In this document: positions 53,125-62,492 of the stretch, in pieces | Layout of the letters: each line of letters begins with the position of its first letter | Numbering within the stretch: the first letter of the stretch is position 1 | Source of the DNA: Ectothiorhodospira shaposhnikovii | GTDB taxonomy: Bacteria; Pseudomonadota; Gammaproteobacteria; Ectothiorhodospirales; Ectothiorhodospiraceae | NCBI RefSeq assembly: GCF_016584105.1 | Contig: NZ_NRSM01000003.1 | Coordinates: forward strand, 62,001 to 126,000 | Length of the DNA stretch: 64,000 nt | Direction of reading: 5' to 3' | Program-made: the position numbers and the translations under genes | The notes under the pieces: generated by a model | Told to the model about the DNA's origin: nothing | Databases searched by the model: none | Seen by the model: the letters and a program-made list of their open reading frames with translations, nothing else

Positions 53125-53790
53125 ATGAAATCATTCCAACTGCCTTTTTCCCGCCGTGTCACGGGCGCTGCCATACTGGTGGGCGCGGTTGCACTTTCCC
53201 TGTCCATGGGCGCCATGGCCGCTCCCGGTGGTCCTGGTGCGATGGATCGTGATACCCCCCGGCAGGTGTGCCGGGATCTGACCGATGACGCCTGGGCGGC
53301 CTGCCGCGAGGCCATGCGGACCACCCGTGGCGAGCGTCGTGCACAGTGTCCGGTGGCGGAAGACAGGCCCATGGAGCGTTCCTGGAGACAGGATCGCCGG
53401 GGCGATCCGATGTGGGGCGAGGCAAAGCATCCCCGCATGTCACCGGAAGATCGCCAGGCATTCCTTGCATGGCGCGAAGAACAGCGCGCGGCATGGGAGG
53501 CCATGTCGGCTGAAGAACGGGAGGCCTTCAGGGCAGAGCGTGCCGAGCGATTCGGTCCAAGGGGCATGGATGAGGAAAAACGGGCCGCGATGCGGGAACA
53601 GATTCAGGAACGGCGTCAGGCATGGGAGGCCATGAGTCCTGAAGAACGTCAGTCCATGCGGGATAATATGCGAAGCATGCGTGAACAGATGCGCAGCCTG
53701 GACCCGCAGGAACGTCTCGAACTTCGGGAAAGACTGCGGGACATGACACCCGAAGAGCGTCGCGCCTGGTTTGAACAGCAGCGAGGCTGA
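53125..53790 (+). CDS. Exported EER-repeat protein, DUF3106-like, unknown function
   Basis: 221 residues with a signal peptide (TGAAILVGAVALSLSMGAMA). The mature part has repeated units ending in SPEDRQ, SAEEREA, SPEERQS, DPQERLE and TPEERRA spaced about 22-28 residues, rich in Arg, Met and Glu. Two Cys pairs (CRDLTDDAWAACREAM, CPVAED) precede them. It resembles DUF3106 and CpxP/Spy-type helical periplasmic proteins but is longer. A strong AGGAG precedes the ATG. It stands 44 bp before the sigma-factor gene and likely belongs to the same operon. Confidence 0.72.
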   Translation: MKSFQLPFSRRVTGAAILVGAVALSLSMGAMAAPGGPGAMDRDTPRQVCRDLTDDAWAACREAMRTTRGERRAQCPVAEDRPMERSWRQDRRGDPMWGEAKHPRMSPEDRQAFLAWREEQRAAWEAMSAEEREAFRAERAERFGPRGMDEEKRAAMREQIQERRQAWEAMSPEERQSMRDNMRSMREQMRSLDPQERLELRERLRDMTPEERRAWFEQQRG

Positions 53791-53834
53791 AAAACGATGA
53801 CAAGGATCCATGATGCCGAGCCGGAGTCACAGTG

Positions 53835-54440
53835 ATGCAAGGTCTTGCCCTGCGAACGGAGGTGTATGTGGATGATGCCGACGTGCATGGCGACACGCCC
53901 GCCGAGGCGGCATCACCCGCGACCCTGGAGCGGTTCCTGGAACAGGTTCAGGGTCGCGGGGTACGGATGGCGGCCCTGGCCCTGGGGGATCGGGAGGCGG
54001 CGCTGGATGTGGTGCAGGATGCCATGACCGCGCTGATTTCCCGTTACGGCGACCGGTCGGCGGAGGCATGGGAGCCCCTTTTCTGGCGCATCCTGCAGAC
54101 CCGCATCCGGGATGTTTACCGGCGTCGCCGGGTGCGGCAGCGGGTGATGGCCGTGCTGGGGCTGGGGGATGACTCCCAGGAAGATCCCATGCTGACGCTG
54201 CCGGATACCTTCACCCCCGGCCCGGACCAGTCCCTGGAGAATGGCCGTTTTGCCGTGGATCTGGAGTCGGCCCTGAGACAACTGCCCCTTCGACAGCAGC
54301 AAGCCTTTTTGTTGCGTCACTGGGAGGGGCTGGATACCGCCGCCACGGCGGCGGCACTGGGCGTCAGCGAGGGCAGTGTGAAGACCCATCTGCACCGCGC
54401 CCTGCAAACCCTTCGACAGCACCTGGAGGCCTACCGATGA
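53835..54440 (+). CDS. ECF-type RNA polymerase sigma factor
   Basis: 201 residues. Sigma region 2 at about 55-105 (LALGDREAALDVVQDAMTAL, WEPLFWRILQTRIRDVYRR) and region 4 at about 140-195 (LESALRQLPLRQQQAFLLRH, ALGVSEGSVKTHLHRALQTL). No region 3 is seen, as in ECF factors. The ATG at 53835 follows GGAG by 8 nt. It overlaps the next ORF (ATGA). Upstream and downstream genes encode EER-repeat exported proteins, so it probably controls an envelope response, positively autoregulated. Confidence 0.85.
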   Translation: MQGLALRTEVYVDDADVHGDTPAEAASPATLERFLEQVQGRGVRMAALALGDREAALDVVQDAMTALISRYGDRSAEAWEPLFWRILQTRIRDVYRRRRVRQRVMAVLGLGDDSQEDPMLTLPDTFTPGPDQSLENGRFAVDLESALRQLPLRQQQAFLLRHWEGLDTAATAAALGVSEGSVKTHLHRALQTLRQHLEAYR

Positions 54441-54823
54441 GTCCCGAAGATCGCGAGATGGAGCCCTGGCTCTGCCGGGTCCGGCAGAGCCTTGATCGGC
54501 AGGCTGGCCTGTCCTTGCAGGAGGAAATGCGTCTGCAGCGGGCCCGCCGGGAAGCCTTTGCAAGGGCGGAGGCCGGGGCCGGGCCGAGGTCGGTGGCGGG
54601 TGCCGGGAAAAGGCACGGATGGATGCCTCTGGGCGGCCTTGCCGCTGCGGCCTCGGTGATGCTGGCGGTGGTGCTGGTGCTCAATCTGGACACCATGGGG
54701 CATCCACCCTTGCCGGTGGTCCTGGCTGAGATGGATGACATTGAGTGGGTGCTGGATATGGATGAATCCTTCTTGATGAATGATCCGGTATTTCTGCAAT
54801 GGGCGATGGAGGAATCGGGATGA
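54437..54823 (+). CDS. Small single-TM membrane protein, probable anti-sigma factor
   Basis: 128 residues. Cytoplasmic N-terminal part (about 60 residues, charged, helical: LCRVRQSLDRQAGLSLQEE), one TM helix (PLGGLAAAASVMLAVVLVL) and a short acidic periplasmic tail (EMDDIEWVLDMDE). No ASD/zinc motif is visible. Its position after a sigma gene, with ATGA overlaps on both sides, suggests an anti-sigma or membrane partner. Confidence 0.65.
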   Translation: MSPEDREMEPWLCRVRQSLDRQAGLSLQEEMRLQRARREAFARAEAGAGPRSVAGAGKRHGWMPLGGLAAAASVMLAVVLVLNLDTMGHPPLPVVLAEMDDIEWVLDMDESFLMNDPVFLQWAMEESG

Positions 54824-55368
54824 GTCGGTATCTGCCTGGATTGCTGGTTATGTTTTTGTTATGTCTGCCGGGGGTGGTTTTCGGTGCGCCGCCCGAACCT
54901 GGCCAGGGTCCTTTCCCTGACCGGGGCCCCGGCGACCGTGGGCGAGGTGAACGGATGATGATGCCGATGGCCAAACCCGCTCCGGACTGGGCGGAACTGA
55001 CCCGTGCCGAACGCGCCATACTGGCGCCGTTGGCGGAGCGCTGGGATGATCTGCCCCCGCACCGGCGCCTGCATTTGCTGCGCGTGGCCGATCGCTGGCA
55101 GGATATGACGCCCGAGCAGCGGGCCCGTTTCAGTGGCGATCTGCGGCGCCTTGAGTCGCTCTCGCCCGATGAGCGTCGGCAGTTGCATGATCAACGTCGT
55201 CGGATGGAGGCCATGCCCGAGCATGAACGGCGATTGCATCGGGAGCGGCTGGAGCACTTCCAGCGCCTGCCGCCGGATGAGCGGGAGCGTCTGCGGGAGC
55301 GCTGGTTGCAGATGAGTCCGGAGGAGCGTCAGGAGATCCGGGAGCGAAGCGGGTCGCCCGGGCGGTGA
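54820..55368 (+). CDS. DUF3106 exported protein
   Basis: 182 residues. Signal peptide (LPGLLVMFLLCLPGVVFG) and five helical units with the DUF3106 pattern: LTRAERAILAPLAERWDDL, MTPEQRARFSGDLRRLESL, LSPDERRQL, LPPDERERLRERWLQM, MSPEERQEI. Overlaps the anti-sigma-like gene by 4 bp. Presumed periplasmic, function unknown; DUF3106 genes are usually found behind sigma/anti-sigma pairs. Confidence 0.82.
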   Translation: MSRYLPGLLVMFLLCLPGVVFGAPPEPGQGPFPDRGPGDRGRGERMMMPMAKPAPDWAELTRAERAILAPLAERWDDLPPHRRLHLLRVADRWQDMTPEQRARFSGDLRRLESLSPDERRQLHDQRRRMEAMPEHERRLHRERLEHFQRLPPDERERLRERWLQMSPEERQEIRERSGSPGR

Positions 55369-55443
55369 TGCCGGCCGGCAATCCTTGGGCCATCCTCCCA
55401 TCTGTCGTAAAATGCACGGCTTTACCCACAGGCCGTGCCACCC

Positions 55444-57039
55444 ATGCCCTCCAGATACGCGACTGAAACCGCCCGCCGCCGTACCTTTGCCATCATTTCG
55501 CACCCGGATGCCGGCAAGACCACGGTGACCGAAAAGCTGCTGCTGTTCGGGGGTGCCATCCAGTTGGCGGGGACCGTCAAGGGCCGCAAGGCTGCCCGGC
55601 ACGCCACCTCGGACTGGATGGAACTGGAAAAGCAGCGCGGCATTTCCGTGACTTCCTCGGTGATGCAGTTCCCCTACAAGGACCGCATCGTCAACCTGCT
55701 GGATACCCCCGGCCACCAGGACTTCTCCGAGGACACCTATCGCACCCTCACCGCGGTGGACTCGGCCCTGATGGTCATTGACGTGGCCAAGGGGGTGGAG
55801 GAACGCACCATCAAGCTGATGGAGGTGTGTCGCCTGCGTGATACCCCCATCATGACCTTCATCAACAAGCTGGACCGGGAAGGCCGCGAGCCCATCGAAT
55901 TGCTGGATGAGGTGGAGGATGTGCTCAAGATCCAGTGTGCCCCGGTGACCTGGCCCATCGGCATGGGCAAGCGCTTCAAGGGTGTCTACCACCTCAAGCG
56001 GGATGCGGTGCACCTGTTCTCGCCCACCCACGGTGGCAAGATCCAGCAGGGGGAGATCATCCAGGGCCTGGACAATCCCCGTCTGGACGAGGTGCTGGGC
56101 AGCCAGGCGGCGGAATTGCGCGAGGAACTGGAACTGGTCATGGGGGCGTCCCACGAGTTCGACAAGGACGAGTACCTGGCCGGACGGCAGACGCCGGTAT
56201 TCTTCGGTTCGGCCATCAACAACTTCGGCATCCAGGAGTTGCTGGATGACTTTGTCGAGCATGCCCCCGCGCCCCAGCCTCGCCCCACCGAGACCCGAAA
56301 GGTGTCTCCGGACGAGGAAACCTTCTCCGGTTTCGTGTTCAAGATCCAGGCGAATATGGATCCCCAGCATCGGGACCGGATTGCCTTTTTGCGCATCTGC
56401 TCGGGCACCTTCACCAAGGGCATGAAACTCAACCATGTGCGCATCAAGCGGGATGTACGCATCTCCGATGCCCTGACCTTCCTGGCCTCGGACCGGGAAC
56501 ACCTGGAAGAAGCCTATCCCGGGGACATCATCGGCCTGCACAACCATGGCACCATTCGCATCGGTGACACCTTCACCCAGGGCGAGGCCCTGGCCTTTAC
56601 CGGGATTCCCAACTTTGCCCCTGAGCTGTTCCGGCGTGCCCAGTTGCGCGACCCCCTGAAGATGAAGCAGCTGCAGAAAGGGCTGCAGCAGCTCTGCGAG
56701 GAGGGGGCAACCCAGTTGTTCCGGCCGCTGACGAACAATGACCTGATCCTCGGCGCGGTGGGTGTGCTGCAGTTCGACGTGGTGGCCCATCGCCTGAAAT
56801 CCGAATACAACGTGGACGCCGCCTTCGAGACGGTTTCGGTGCAGACCGCCCGCTGGGTCACCTGCGAGGACGAGCGCAAGCTGGAGCAGTTCAGGGACAA
56901 GGCCGCCGCGAACCTGGCCATCGACCATGGCGGCGATCTGGTGTACATCGCGCCCACCCGGGTGAATCTGCAGATGGCCATGGAGAAGTGGCCGGAGGTC
57001 ACCTTCAGCGCCACCCGGGAGCACGGCATCAGCCAGTAG
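55444..57039 (+). CDS. prfC: Peptide chain release factor 3
   Basis: 531 residues. GTPase RF3 that recycles RF1/RF2 after termination. G1 [10 protein letters not shown]2 [12 protein letters not shown]3 DTPGHQDF, G4 NKLD. Domains II and III follow with [18 protein letters not shown] and the C-terminal RF3 segment. An ATG at 55444 is chosen; GTG at 55435 would add three residues. Confidence 0.96.
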   Translation: MPSRYATETARRRTFAIISHPDAGKTTVTEKLLLFGGAIQLAGTVKGRKAARHATSDWMELEKQRGISVTSSVMQFPYKDRIVNLLDTPGHQDFSEDTYRTLTAVDSALMVIDVAKGVEERTIKLMEVCRLRDTPIMTFINKLDREGREPIELLDEVEDVLKIQCAPVTWPIGMGKRFKGVYHLKRDAVHLFSPTHGGKIQQGEIIQGLDNPRLDEVLGSQAAELREELELVMGASHEFDKDEYLAGRQTPVFFGSAINNFGIQELLDDFVEHAPAPQPRPTETRKVSPDEETFSGFVFKIQANMDPQHRDRIAFLRICSGTFTKGMKLNHVRIKRDVRISDALTFLASDREHLEEAYPGDIIGLHNHGTIRIGDTFTQGEALAFTGIPNFAPELFRRAQLRDPLKMKQLQKGLQQLCEEGATQLFRPLTNNDLILGAVGVLQFDVVAHRLKSEYNVDAAFETVSVQTARWVTCEDERKLEQFRDKAAANLAIDHGGDLVYIAPTRVNLQMAMEKWPEVTFSATREHGISQ

Positions 57040-57053
57040 CAGGGTCCCACCAT

Positions 57054-57533
57054 TCACCCGATTCCGCCGTTACCCGGCCGTGCCGCGGGTAACGGGTCCT
57101 GAAGACCGGTGATTTCCCGCACGATCATCGACACCGTCGCAAGGGCCCGGCCCCTTGGCGCCTTGCCAAGGGGGGCGGCTAGGCCTGCCTGGATGCCGAT
57201 GATGTGCACGGCGTTCGGCAGCACCCCCAGTACCCTGGCCAGGGCCAGGGATTCGGCGACACCCAGGGCGTGGCTTGAAACCGCGCCGACGCCCGCCATC
57301 AACTCATCTGCCGAAAGCCGCCTGACCGTTCCGGCCGGCAGACCGGCTTCCATGGCATCCAGCAGGATGACGGCCGTTTCCCCGGAAATGGCCTGGATCA
57401 GCCCCGTTCCGGGACGATCAAGACAGTCAATCCGAAGATGATCCGCGATGCCGGGGAGCCGCGCCAGATACCTGGCCGCCTCCCAGCCCAGGGCGTCATC
57501 CCCGTGGGGAGAACCGATCCCGATCACCCGCAT
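57054..57533 (-). CDS. Hydrogenase maturation protease
   Basis: 159 residues of the HyaD/HybD/HycI family. GIGSPHGDDALGWEAARYL opens the protein (metal-binding Asp-Gly region), later LLDAMEAGL, VSSHALGVAESLAL and ADELMAG-like segments are the family core. Cleaves the C-terminal tail of the large subunit after nickel insertion. It lies 24 bp after the alpha subunit gene, its expected substrate. Confidence 0.92.
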   Translation of the reverse strand: MRVIGIGSPHGDDALGWEAARYLARLPGIADHLRIDCLDRPGTGLIQAISGETAVILLDAMEAGLPAGTVRRLSADELMAGVGAVSSHALGVAESLALARVLGVLPNAVHIIGIQAGLAAPLGKAPRGRALATVSMIVREITGLQDPLPAARPGNGGIG

Positions 57534-57557
57534 GGCGCCGTAACCGGGAGAATGCTG

Positions 57558-58868
57558 TCATGCACGGGTCACCCTCACCTTGAGAAAATGGGTGGCGCAG
57601 GAGATGCACGGGTCATAGTTGCGGATCACCATTTCTCCCCTCAGTTTCAGGGATTCATCATTCTGATCAAGACCGAAGTGTTCCAGGGAGTGGCGCAAAT
57701 CCGCCTCCATGCGCCCCTGGTTCTGGGCCGTGGGCGGCACGATGCGGGCTGATATCACCCGTCCGGCCGCATCCAGTCGATAGCGATGCCAGAGCAGGCC
57801 CCGGGGGGCTTCCGTGCACCCGATGCCTTCGCTTTCCCGGGGCGTGACCTCTGACCAGGGGGAATCCGGCGGGGCATGATCCGCCAGCAGGCGATCCGCT
57901 TCCACCAGTGCCTCCAGCAACTCCACTGCCCGGGCGATCAGGGAGTGGAACATGTTGCGGCTGGGCAGGGTCAGGCCGGTGGCTGACAGGGCCTCCCGGC
58001 TTCGTGGTGAAAGTCGGTCATGGTTGAGGTTCAGGCGAGCCAGCGGCCCCACCAGATAAGGTTGGCCGTGAAGCCGGGAATACAGGGCCGTGGAGTGAGG
58101 CTGGTGATATTCTTCGAAATGGGCCTCGTAATCCTCCGGGGAGATATCCAGTCCCCGGTCCGAGACGATCCGACCTCCATTCATGGGGTATTCCTCTTCA
58201 TGCCGGAGGGAGACGCTGACAAATGTCTGCTCATCTGCCGGTAAGGGCAGGGCGGCGGTGAAGGTCACCAGGTCTTCGGCATCCTTCAGGGCCGCCTGGA
58301 TCCGCGAGCGCAGGGCCTGGATGTCTGCCTGGGCAGGAGCACGGTGGAAGCCGCCTACCCGGACCCCCACCGGATGCACGGAACGACCGCCGAACATCCG
58401 GATCAGATCATTCCCCAACTGCTGCAGGCCCAGTCCACGGCGCACGGTGTCGGGATGTTCGGCGGCCATGGCAATGGCATTGTCAAATCCCAGGAAATCC
58501 GGCAATGCCAGCAGGTGGATGTGCAGGGCATGGCTCTGCAGCCATTCACCACAGTAAAGCAGGCGCCGACCGTCCCGAACCCAGCGGGAGGGCTGCACGG
58601 CAAAGGCCTGTTCCACGGCCTGGACCGCGCTCATCTGGTAAGCCACCGGGCAGATGCCGCAGATGCGGGCCACGATGTCGGGAATTTCTTCCCAACCGCG
58701 TCCTTCCAGGAATTTTTCGAAATACCTGGGCGGTTCGAAGATCCTCAGGCACAGATGCTGGATATGTCCGTCGCGGGCATGGATCTCCAGGGCGCCTTCA
58801 CCCTCCACCCGGGCCAGTACCGGAACCTGGATGCGGATGTTCCGCCGCCTGTCCGACGGTTCGCTCAT
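57558..58868 (-). CDS. hyhL: [NiFe] hydrogenase large (alpha) subunit, group 3b type
   Basis: 436 residues. N-terminal nickel-ligand motif RICGICPVAYQMSA and C-terminal motif DPCISCATH provide the four Cys (RxCGxC and DPCxxC). A 9-residue tail FLKVRVTRA follows the His where the protease cuts. VPVLARVEGEGALEIHARD is typical of alpha subunits of cytoplasmic bidirectional NADP hydrogenases. The start at 58868 has GGGAGG 7 nt upstream and overlaps the small subunit stop (ATGA). No membrane helix. Confidence 0.93.
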   Translation of the reverse strand: MSEPSDRRRNIRIQVPVLARVEGEGALEIHARDGHIQHLCLRIFEPPRYFEKFLEGRGWEEIPDIVARICGICPVAYQMSAVQAVEQAFAVQPSRWVRDGRRLLYCGEWLQSHALHIHLLALPDFLGFDNAIAMAAEHPDTVRRGLGLQQLGNDLIRMFGGRSVHPVGVRVGGFHRAPAQADIQALRSRIQAALKDAEDLVTFTAALPLPADEQTFVSVSLRHEEEYPMNGGRIVSDRGLDISPEDYEAHFEEYHQPHSTALYSRLHGQPYLVGPLARLNLNHDRLSPRSREALSATGLTLPSRNMFHSLIARAVELLEALVEADRLLADHAPPDSPWSEVTPRESEGIGCTEAPRGLLWHRYRLDAAGRVISARIVPPTAQNQGRMEADLRHSLEHFGLDQNDESLKLRGEMVIRNYDPCISCATHFLKVRVTRA

Positions 58869-59647
58869 GGCCGATCCTCCCGCCACGCCAGGCCTTCTTC
58901 CAGGAAGTCGGGGGCATGGCTGTTGATGAAGTGGAAGCGGCGGTTAATCTCTTCGGGCAGCAGCCCCAGTCCCTGGAAACGTCTTGCCATGGCCGCGGCA
59001 TTGGGGTTTTCTCCCGGGCCGAAGCAGCCGTAACAGTCCCGGCCGAAGGCTGGACAGAGGGCACCGCAGCCGGTACGGGTCACCGGTCCCAGGCAGGGGA
59101 TGCCCCGGGTGACGAGGGTGCATGTGATACCCCGGCGTTTGCACTCCTGGCACACCTTTTCGTTATCCACGAAGGGCAGGGCACCGTACAGCAGGCGCCG
59201 GATGGCGGCGAAGACCTGGCGGGTACTGACCGGGCAGCCCCACAGTTCCAGATCCACCTTGACGTGTCTGGCAATGGCGGTGGCCGTATCCAGGCTCTCG
59301 ATGAATTCGGGGCGGGCATAGACCGCGTGGCTCCAGTCTTCCACGCCGCGGGCGTTGAAATTGCGCAGGGCTTGCAGGCCACCGGCGGTGGCACAGGCCC
59401 CCAGACTGATGAGATACCGGGTGGTTTCCCTCAGCCGGCGGATGCGCAAGGCCTCATCCTGGGTGGAGATACTGCCTTCCACAAAGGCGATGTCCACCGG
59501 CGCATCCGGGTCGACGGGGCCGGCTTCGGCGAAATGGACGATGTCCACCAGAGTCGCCAGTTCCAGCAAGGCCTCGCCGGCATTGATGAAGGCCAGTTGG
59601 CAGCCGTCGCAGGAACTGAACTTATGGACTGATATCCTGGGTTTCAC
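58865..59647 (-). CDS. hyhS: [NiFe] hydrogenase small (delta) subunit, group 3b type
   Basis: 260 residues. Starts with GTG; GGAG 8 nt upstream. HKFSSCDGCQLAFIN (proximal cluster Cys pair), VEGSISTQ, SLGACATAGG and GCPVSTRQ are the small-subunit signature, and a second Cys-rich block (CQECKRRGIT, CLGPVTRTGCGALCPAFG, DCYGCFGP) supplies further clusters. No Tat signal, so the enzyme is cytoplasmic, as expected for group 3b. Confidence 0.92.
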   Translation of the reverse strand: MKPRISVHKFSSCDGCQLAFINAGEALLELATLVDIVHFAEAGPVDPDAPVDIAFVEGSISTQDEALRIRRLRETTRYLISLGACATAGGLQALRNFNARGVEDWSHAVYARPEFIESLDTATAIARHVKVDLELWGCPVSTRQVFAAIRRLLYGALPFVDNEKVCQECKRRGITCTLVTRGIPCLGPVTRTGCGALCPAFGRDCYGCFGPGENPNAAAMARRFQGLGLLPEEINRRFHFINSHAPDFLEEGLAWREDRP

Positions 59648-59697
59648 CTCTGACGCTCCTTACGGTAGCCGGTCGGACCGGTGTGTCCGTGCAGGGC

Positions 59698-60531
59698 TTA
59701 AAAACCTTCCCGGTCAATCCAGTCCGCGATATCCGGATAGCGAAATACCGGTCCGTCCTGGCAAATGAAATGGGGGCCTACCTGGCAGTGACCGCAATGG
59801 CCGATTCCGCACTGCATGTTGCGCTCGATGCTCAGCCAGATCCTGAACGGGTCCATGCCCCGGTCTGTCAGCAGGGGGATGACGGCCTTCATCATCCGTT
59901 CCGGGCCGCAGAGCATGGCGATGCCGTCGGCGGGGATGCGGGCCTGATCCAGCAGGGTCGTCACATTGCCCATGGCATGGGGCCATTGCATTCCACCCTG
60001 GTCCGAGGCCAGCAGGACCTGCACATCGGGCAGGGCGGCCCAGGTCTGGTACTGGCGGCGCCAGATGAGATCCTCGGCGTGTTTGACTCCCTGCAGGAGG
60101 GTGATGAAGCCGAACGTTTCCCGGTGCCGCAGCATGTGGCGGACCATGGATATCACCGGGGCGCAGCCCAGGCCACCGGTGACCACGATCACATCGCTGC
60201 CTCGCGCCGCATCCAGGGGCCAGCCCCGCCCATAGGGGCCGCGCAGGCCCAGGGTATCGCCCACCCGCAGGCGTTCCAGTCCGTGGGTGACGCGGCCCAC
60301 GGCCCTGATGGTGTGTTCCAGGGGGCCGCCGTCATCCGGGTCCGAGACGATGGAGATGGGGACTTCTCCCACGCCGAACAGGTACAGCATGTTGTACTGG
60401 CCTGGTACGGAGCGGTAGCCGGCTCGCTCGGTGGCGTCCAGCAGAGCCAGGCGCAGGCTGAAAATGTCGCGGGTTTCCTGCACACGGCCGACCACCCGCG
60501 CGGCCAGGGGCAGATCAGGATGGCTGCGCAT
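59698..60531 (-). CDS. hyhG: Hydrogenase gamma subunit, FAD/NAD(P)-binding with [2Fe-2S]
   Basis: 277 residues. FNR-like reductase fold: FAD site [14 protein letters not shown], nucleotide site [12 protein letters not shown], and LCGPERMM. Near the C-terminus [17 protein letters not shown] holds four Cys for a [2Fe-2S] centre. Shuttles electrons between NAD(P)H and the hydrogenase. Overlaps the beta subunit gene by 17 bp. Confidence 0.93.
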   Translation of the reverse strand: MRSHPDLPLAARVVGRVQETRDIFSLRLALLDATERAGYRSVPGQYNMLYLFGVGEVPISIVSDPDDGGPLEHTIRAVGRVTHGLERLRVGDTLGLRGPYGRGWPLDAARGSDVIVVTGGLGCAPVISMVRHMLRHRETFGFITLLQGVKHAEDLIWRRQYQTWAALPDVQVLLASDQGGMQWPHAMGNVTTLLDQARIPADGIAMLCGPERMMKAVIPLLTDRGMDPFRIWLSIERNMQCGIGHCGHCQVGPHFICQDGPVFRYPDIADWIDREGF

Positions 60532-61642
60532 GGATCTCCTCCGCCAGCAGGGCCGCCACTTCGGCGGTGATGTCGATACCCACCGGACACCAGGTGATGC
60601 AGCGGCCGCATCCCACGCAGCCGCTGCGCCCGTATTGCTCGTGCCACCCGGCCAGTTTGTGGGTCAGCCACTGGCGGTATCGCAGGCGGGTATCGGAACG
60701 GACCAGGAAATGCCCCATGTAACTGTGCTCGGCATTGAAGCAGGAACTCCACTGGCGCAGGTGTTCCGTGCGGTGGCCGCTCAGGGCCGGTTCGTCCAGT
60801 TCCATATGGCAGAAGCAGGTGGGGCAGACAGCCGTGCAGTTACCGCAGGAGAGGCAGCGTTCTCCCACGCGGCTCCAGTGGCGGGCTTCCAGGCGATCAT
60901 GGATCGGTTGTTTGAGGTGCCGGCCCGGCAGGTGTCGCATCTGGGCCGCGGTGGCCCGTGCCGACGCCCGTTCCGCCCACTGTACCTGCGCCGCCGTGGC
61001 CGGCGGCAGTGCCATGTCCTTCAGTAACCGTCGGCCACCGCGGCTGCCGGCGCTTATCAGATAGCCCTCGTCCAGTTCCGCCAGCACCAGATCGTGGCCC
61101 CGGGTCACGGTCGGGCCATCGCCGGTGGAGGCACAGAAACAGGTGGATGCCGGGTGGGAGCAATGCACCGCAATGAGAAACAGGCTGCGCCGGCGCCGCC
61201 CGAAAAAGGGGTCCGGGAAACGGCCATGGGTGAAGTGTTTTTCCTGCAGTGCCAGGGCGGCCAGATCACAGGCTCTGATGCCCAGGACAGCGGTGGGTTC
61301 CGGGGTGTCTTCGGCATGCTCGAAGACGGGGGCTGCCGTCTCGTGATGGCGTTCGGCGCGCCATAGCAGTTCCCGGCCGGCAAAGGTGAGCGGTTTGAGG
61401 GCCTGTGGCCCGTTCGCCCAGGCAAAGCAGAGGGGGTCCGCATGTCTGTGCAGCCGGTAAGTCCCGGGGGTCTGCATGTCCCGGATACCGGCGGGCAGTT
61501 GGGACCATTGGTGGATCGGGCTGAAAACCAGACTGCCATCCCGGGCCACCGGGCCCAGGATGCGGGGAAAGCCTGAAACCCGGAGCCGTTCCAGTAGCTG
61601 ATCCGCATCGGTCCGGGGCAGGAATCGCGTCTCGGAGTCCAT
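60515..61642 (-). CDS. hyhB: Hydrogenase beta subunit, two [4Fe-4S] ferredoxin-like clusters
   Basis: 375 residues. C-terminal part has two cluster motifs, [17 protein letters not shown] and [16 protein letters not shown]; the N-terminal part is of the sulfhydrogenase/anaerobic sulfite reductase A type ([26 protein letters not shown]). The start at 61642 is preferred over 61741: the longer one would read over a possible FNR-type site at 61686. First gene of the operon beta-gamma-delta-alpha-protease. Confidence 0.9.
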   Translation of the reverse strand: MDSETRFLPRTDADQLLERLRVSGFPRILGPVARDGSLVFSPIHQWSQLPAGIRDMQTPGTYRLHRHADPLCFAWANGPQALKPLTFAGRELLWRAERHHETAAPVFEHAEDTPEPTAVLGIRACDLAALALQEKHFTHGRFPDPFFGRRRRSLFLIAVHCSHPASTCFCASTGDGPTVTRGHDLVLAELDEGYLISAGSRGGRRLLKDMALPPATAAQVQWAERASARATAAQMRHLPGRHLKQPIHDRLEARHWSRVGERCLSCGNCTAVCPTCFCHMELDEPALSGHRTEHLRQWSSCFNAEHSYMGHFLVRSDTRLRYRQWLTHKLAGWHEQYGRSGCVGCGRCITWCPVGIDITAEVAALLAEEIHAQPS

Positions 61643-61685
61643 GTCAGGAGCGTAGCAGGCGGGAGCGGAACTGTTGCCGTAATAC

Positions 61686-61699
61686 TTGATCTGGATCGG
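61686..61699 (-). promoter_or_regulatory. FNR/ANR-like site upstream of the hydrogenase operon
   Basis: TTGATCTGGATCGG matches the FNR consensus TTGAT-N4-ATCAA in 8 of 10 positions. It is about 45-55 bp upstream of the beta subunit ATG, a suitable place for anaerobic activation. Only sequence similarity; unproven. Confidence 0.4.
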
Positions 61700-61806
61700 A
61701 TTGGGGATGACTGGGGCGGGGCCGGTGCCGTCACGGGGCATGGACCTGATGGACGGTTCGAGTTAGTTTAGCGCTGGATCACACAGTACATCAGGAGTCC
61801 CCCAGC

Positions 61807-62076
61807 ATGGTCACAGCCATCATTCTCATGAATGTGGAACGGAGCAGGATCAACGCCATTGCAGATCATCTGGCGGCTATGAAGGAGATATCAGAAGTGT
61901 TTTCAGTGAGCGGTAACTACGATCTGATTGCCATCGTCCGTGTGCCGCGCAATGATGATCTGGCCGAACTGGTCACGAACCACCTGCTGACCATCCAGGG
62001 ATTGGAGAAGACCAACACCCTGCTGGCCTTCAAGGCCTATTCCAGACACGATCTGGAGGCGATGTTCTCGGTATGA
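61807..62076 (+). CDS. Stand-alone Lrp/AsnC ligand-binding (RAM) domain protein
   Basis: 89 residues. Begins VTAIILMNVERSRINAIADHL and ends with the RAM-domain strand ALLAF-like TLLAFKAYSRHDLEAMF. It lacks the helix-turn-helix of full Lrp. AGGAG precedes the ATG. Such single-domain proteins form decamers and bind amino acids; this one has FSVSGNYDLIAIVRV, typical. Monocistronic and divergent from the hydrogenase operon. Confidence 0.9.
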   Translation: MVTAIILMNVERSRINAIADHLAAMKEISEVFSVSGNYDLIAIVRVPRNDDLAELVTNHLLTIQGLEKTNTLLAFKAYSRHDLEAMFSV

Positions 62077-62139
62077 CTCAGCCTGTTTCCGCAACCGTTC
62101 CGTCGTGCCGGAGCGGTTGCGGCCAGACCGGCAGGTGGG

Positions 62140-62337
62140 TCAGGCGGTGGTGTTGACGATGGTGCCCACGTTCGGAGGCAGGGCGACATTGCTCACATCC
62201 GGCAGGGCCTCCACCAGGGCCAGGGCACTCTGGGCCTGGGTATCGATGGCCTTTTTGAGTACCGCCGTGCCAACATCCTGGGCAAGCTGCTGCTGGGACA
62301 GTTGGGTGGACAGGGCGGCGATTGCGTTGACGTCCAT
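62140..62337 (-). CDS. YjfB-like putative motility protein
   Basis: 65 residues. MDVNAIAALSTQLSQQQLAQ and VGTAVLKKAIDTQAQSALALVEALP match the YjfB family of small proteins, often annotated as putative motility proteins. The ATG at 62337 has AAAGGTG 7 nt upstream. Small soluble protein; its role is not known. Confidence 0.85.
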   Translation of the reverse strand: MDVNAIAALSTQLSQQQLAQDVGTAVLKKAIDTQAQSALALVEALPDVSNVALPPNVGTIVNTTA

Positions 62338-62492
62338 AATGAACACCTTTGGGTTTTCGTGAGTGTCCGAGGTGCCTGCAAGGCCCCTCAGTCAGCAGAT
62401 CGGCGGATCTGCCGCAGACTTGAGGGCTCGATCGGAAAAAATCCTCATCATTTGGCGGGAGGGCGTCGGCAAACCGCCCCGGGAAAGGCATC

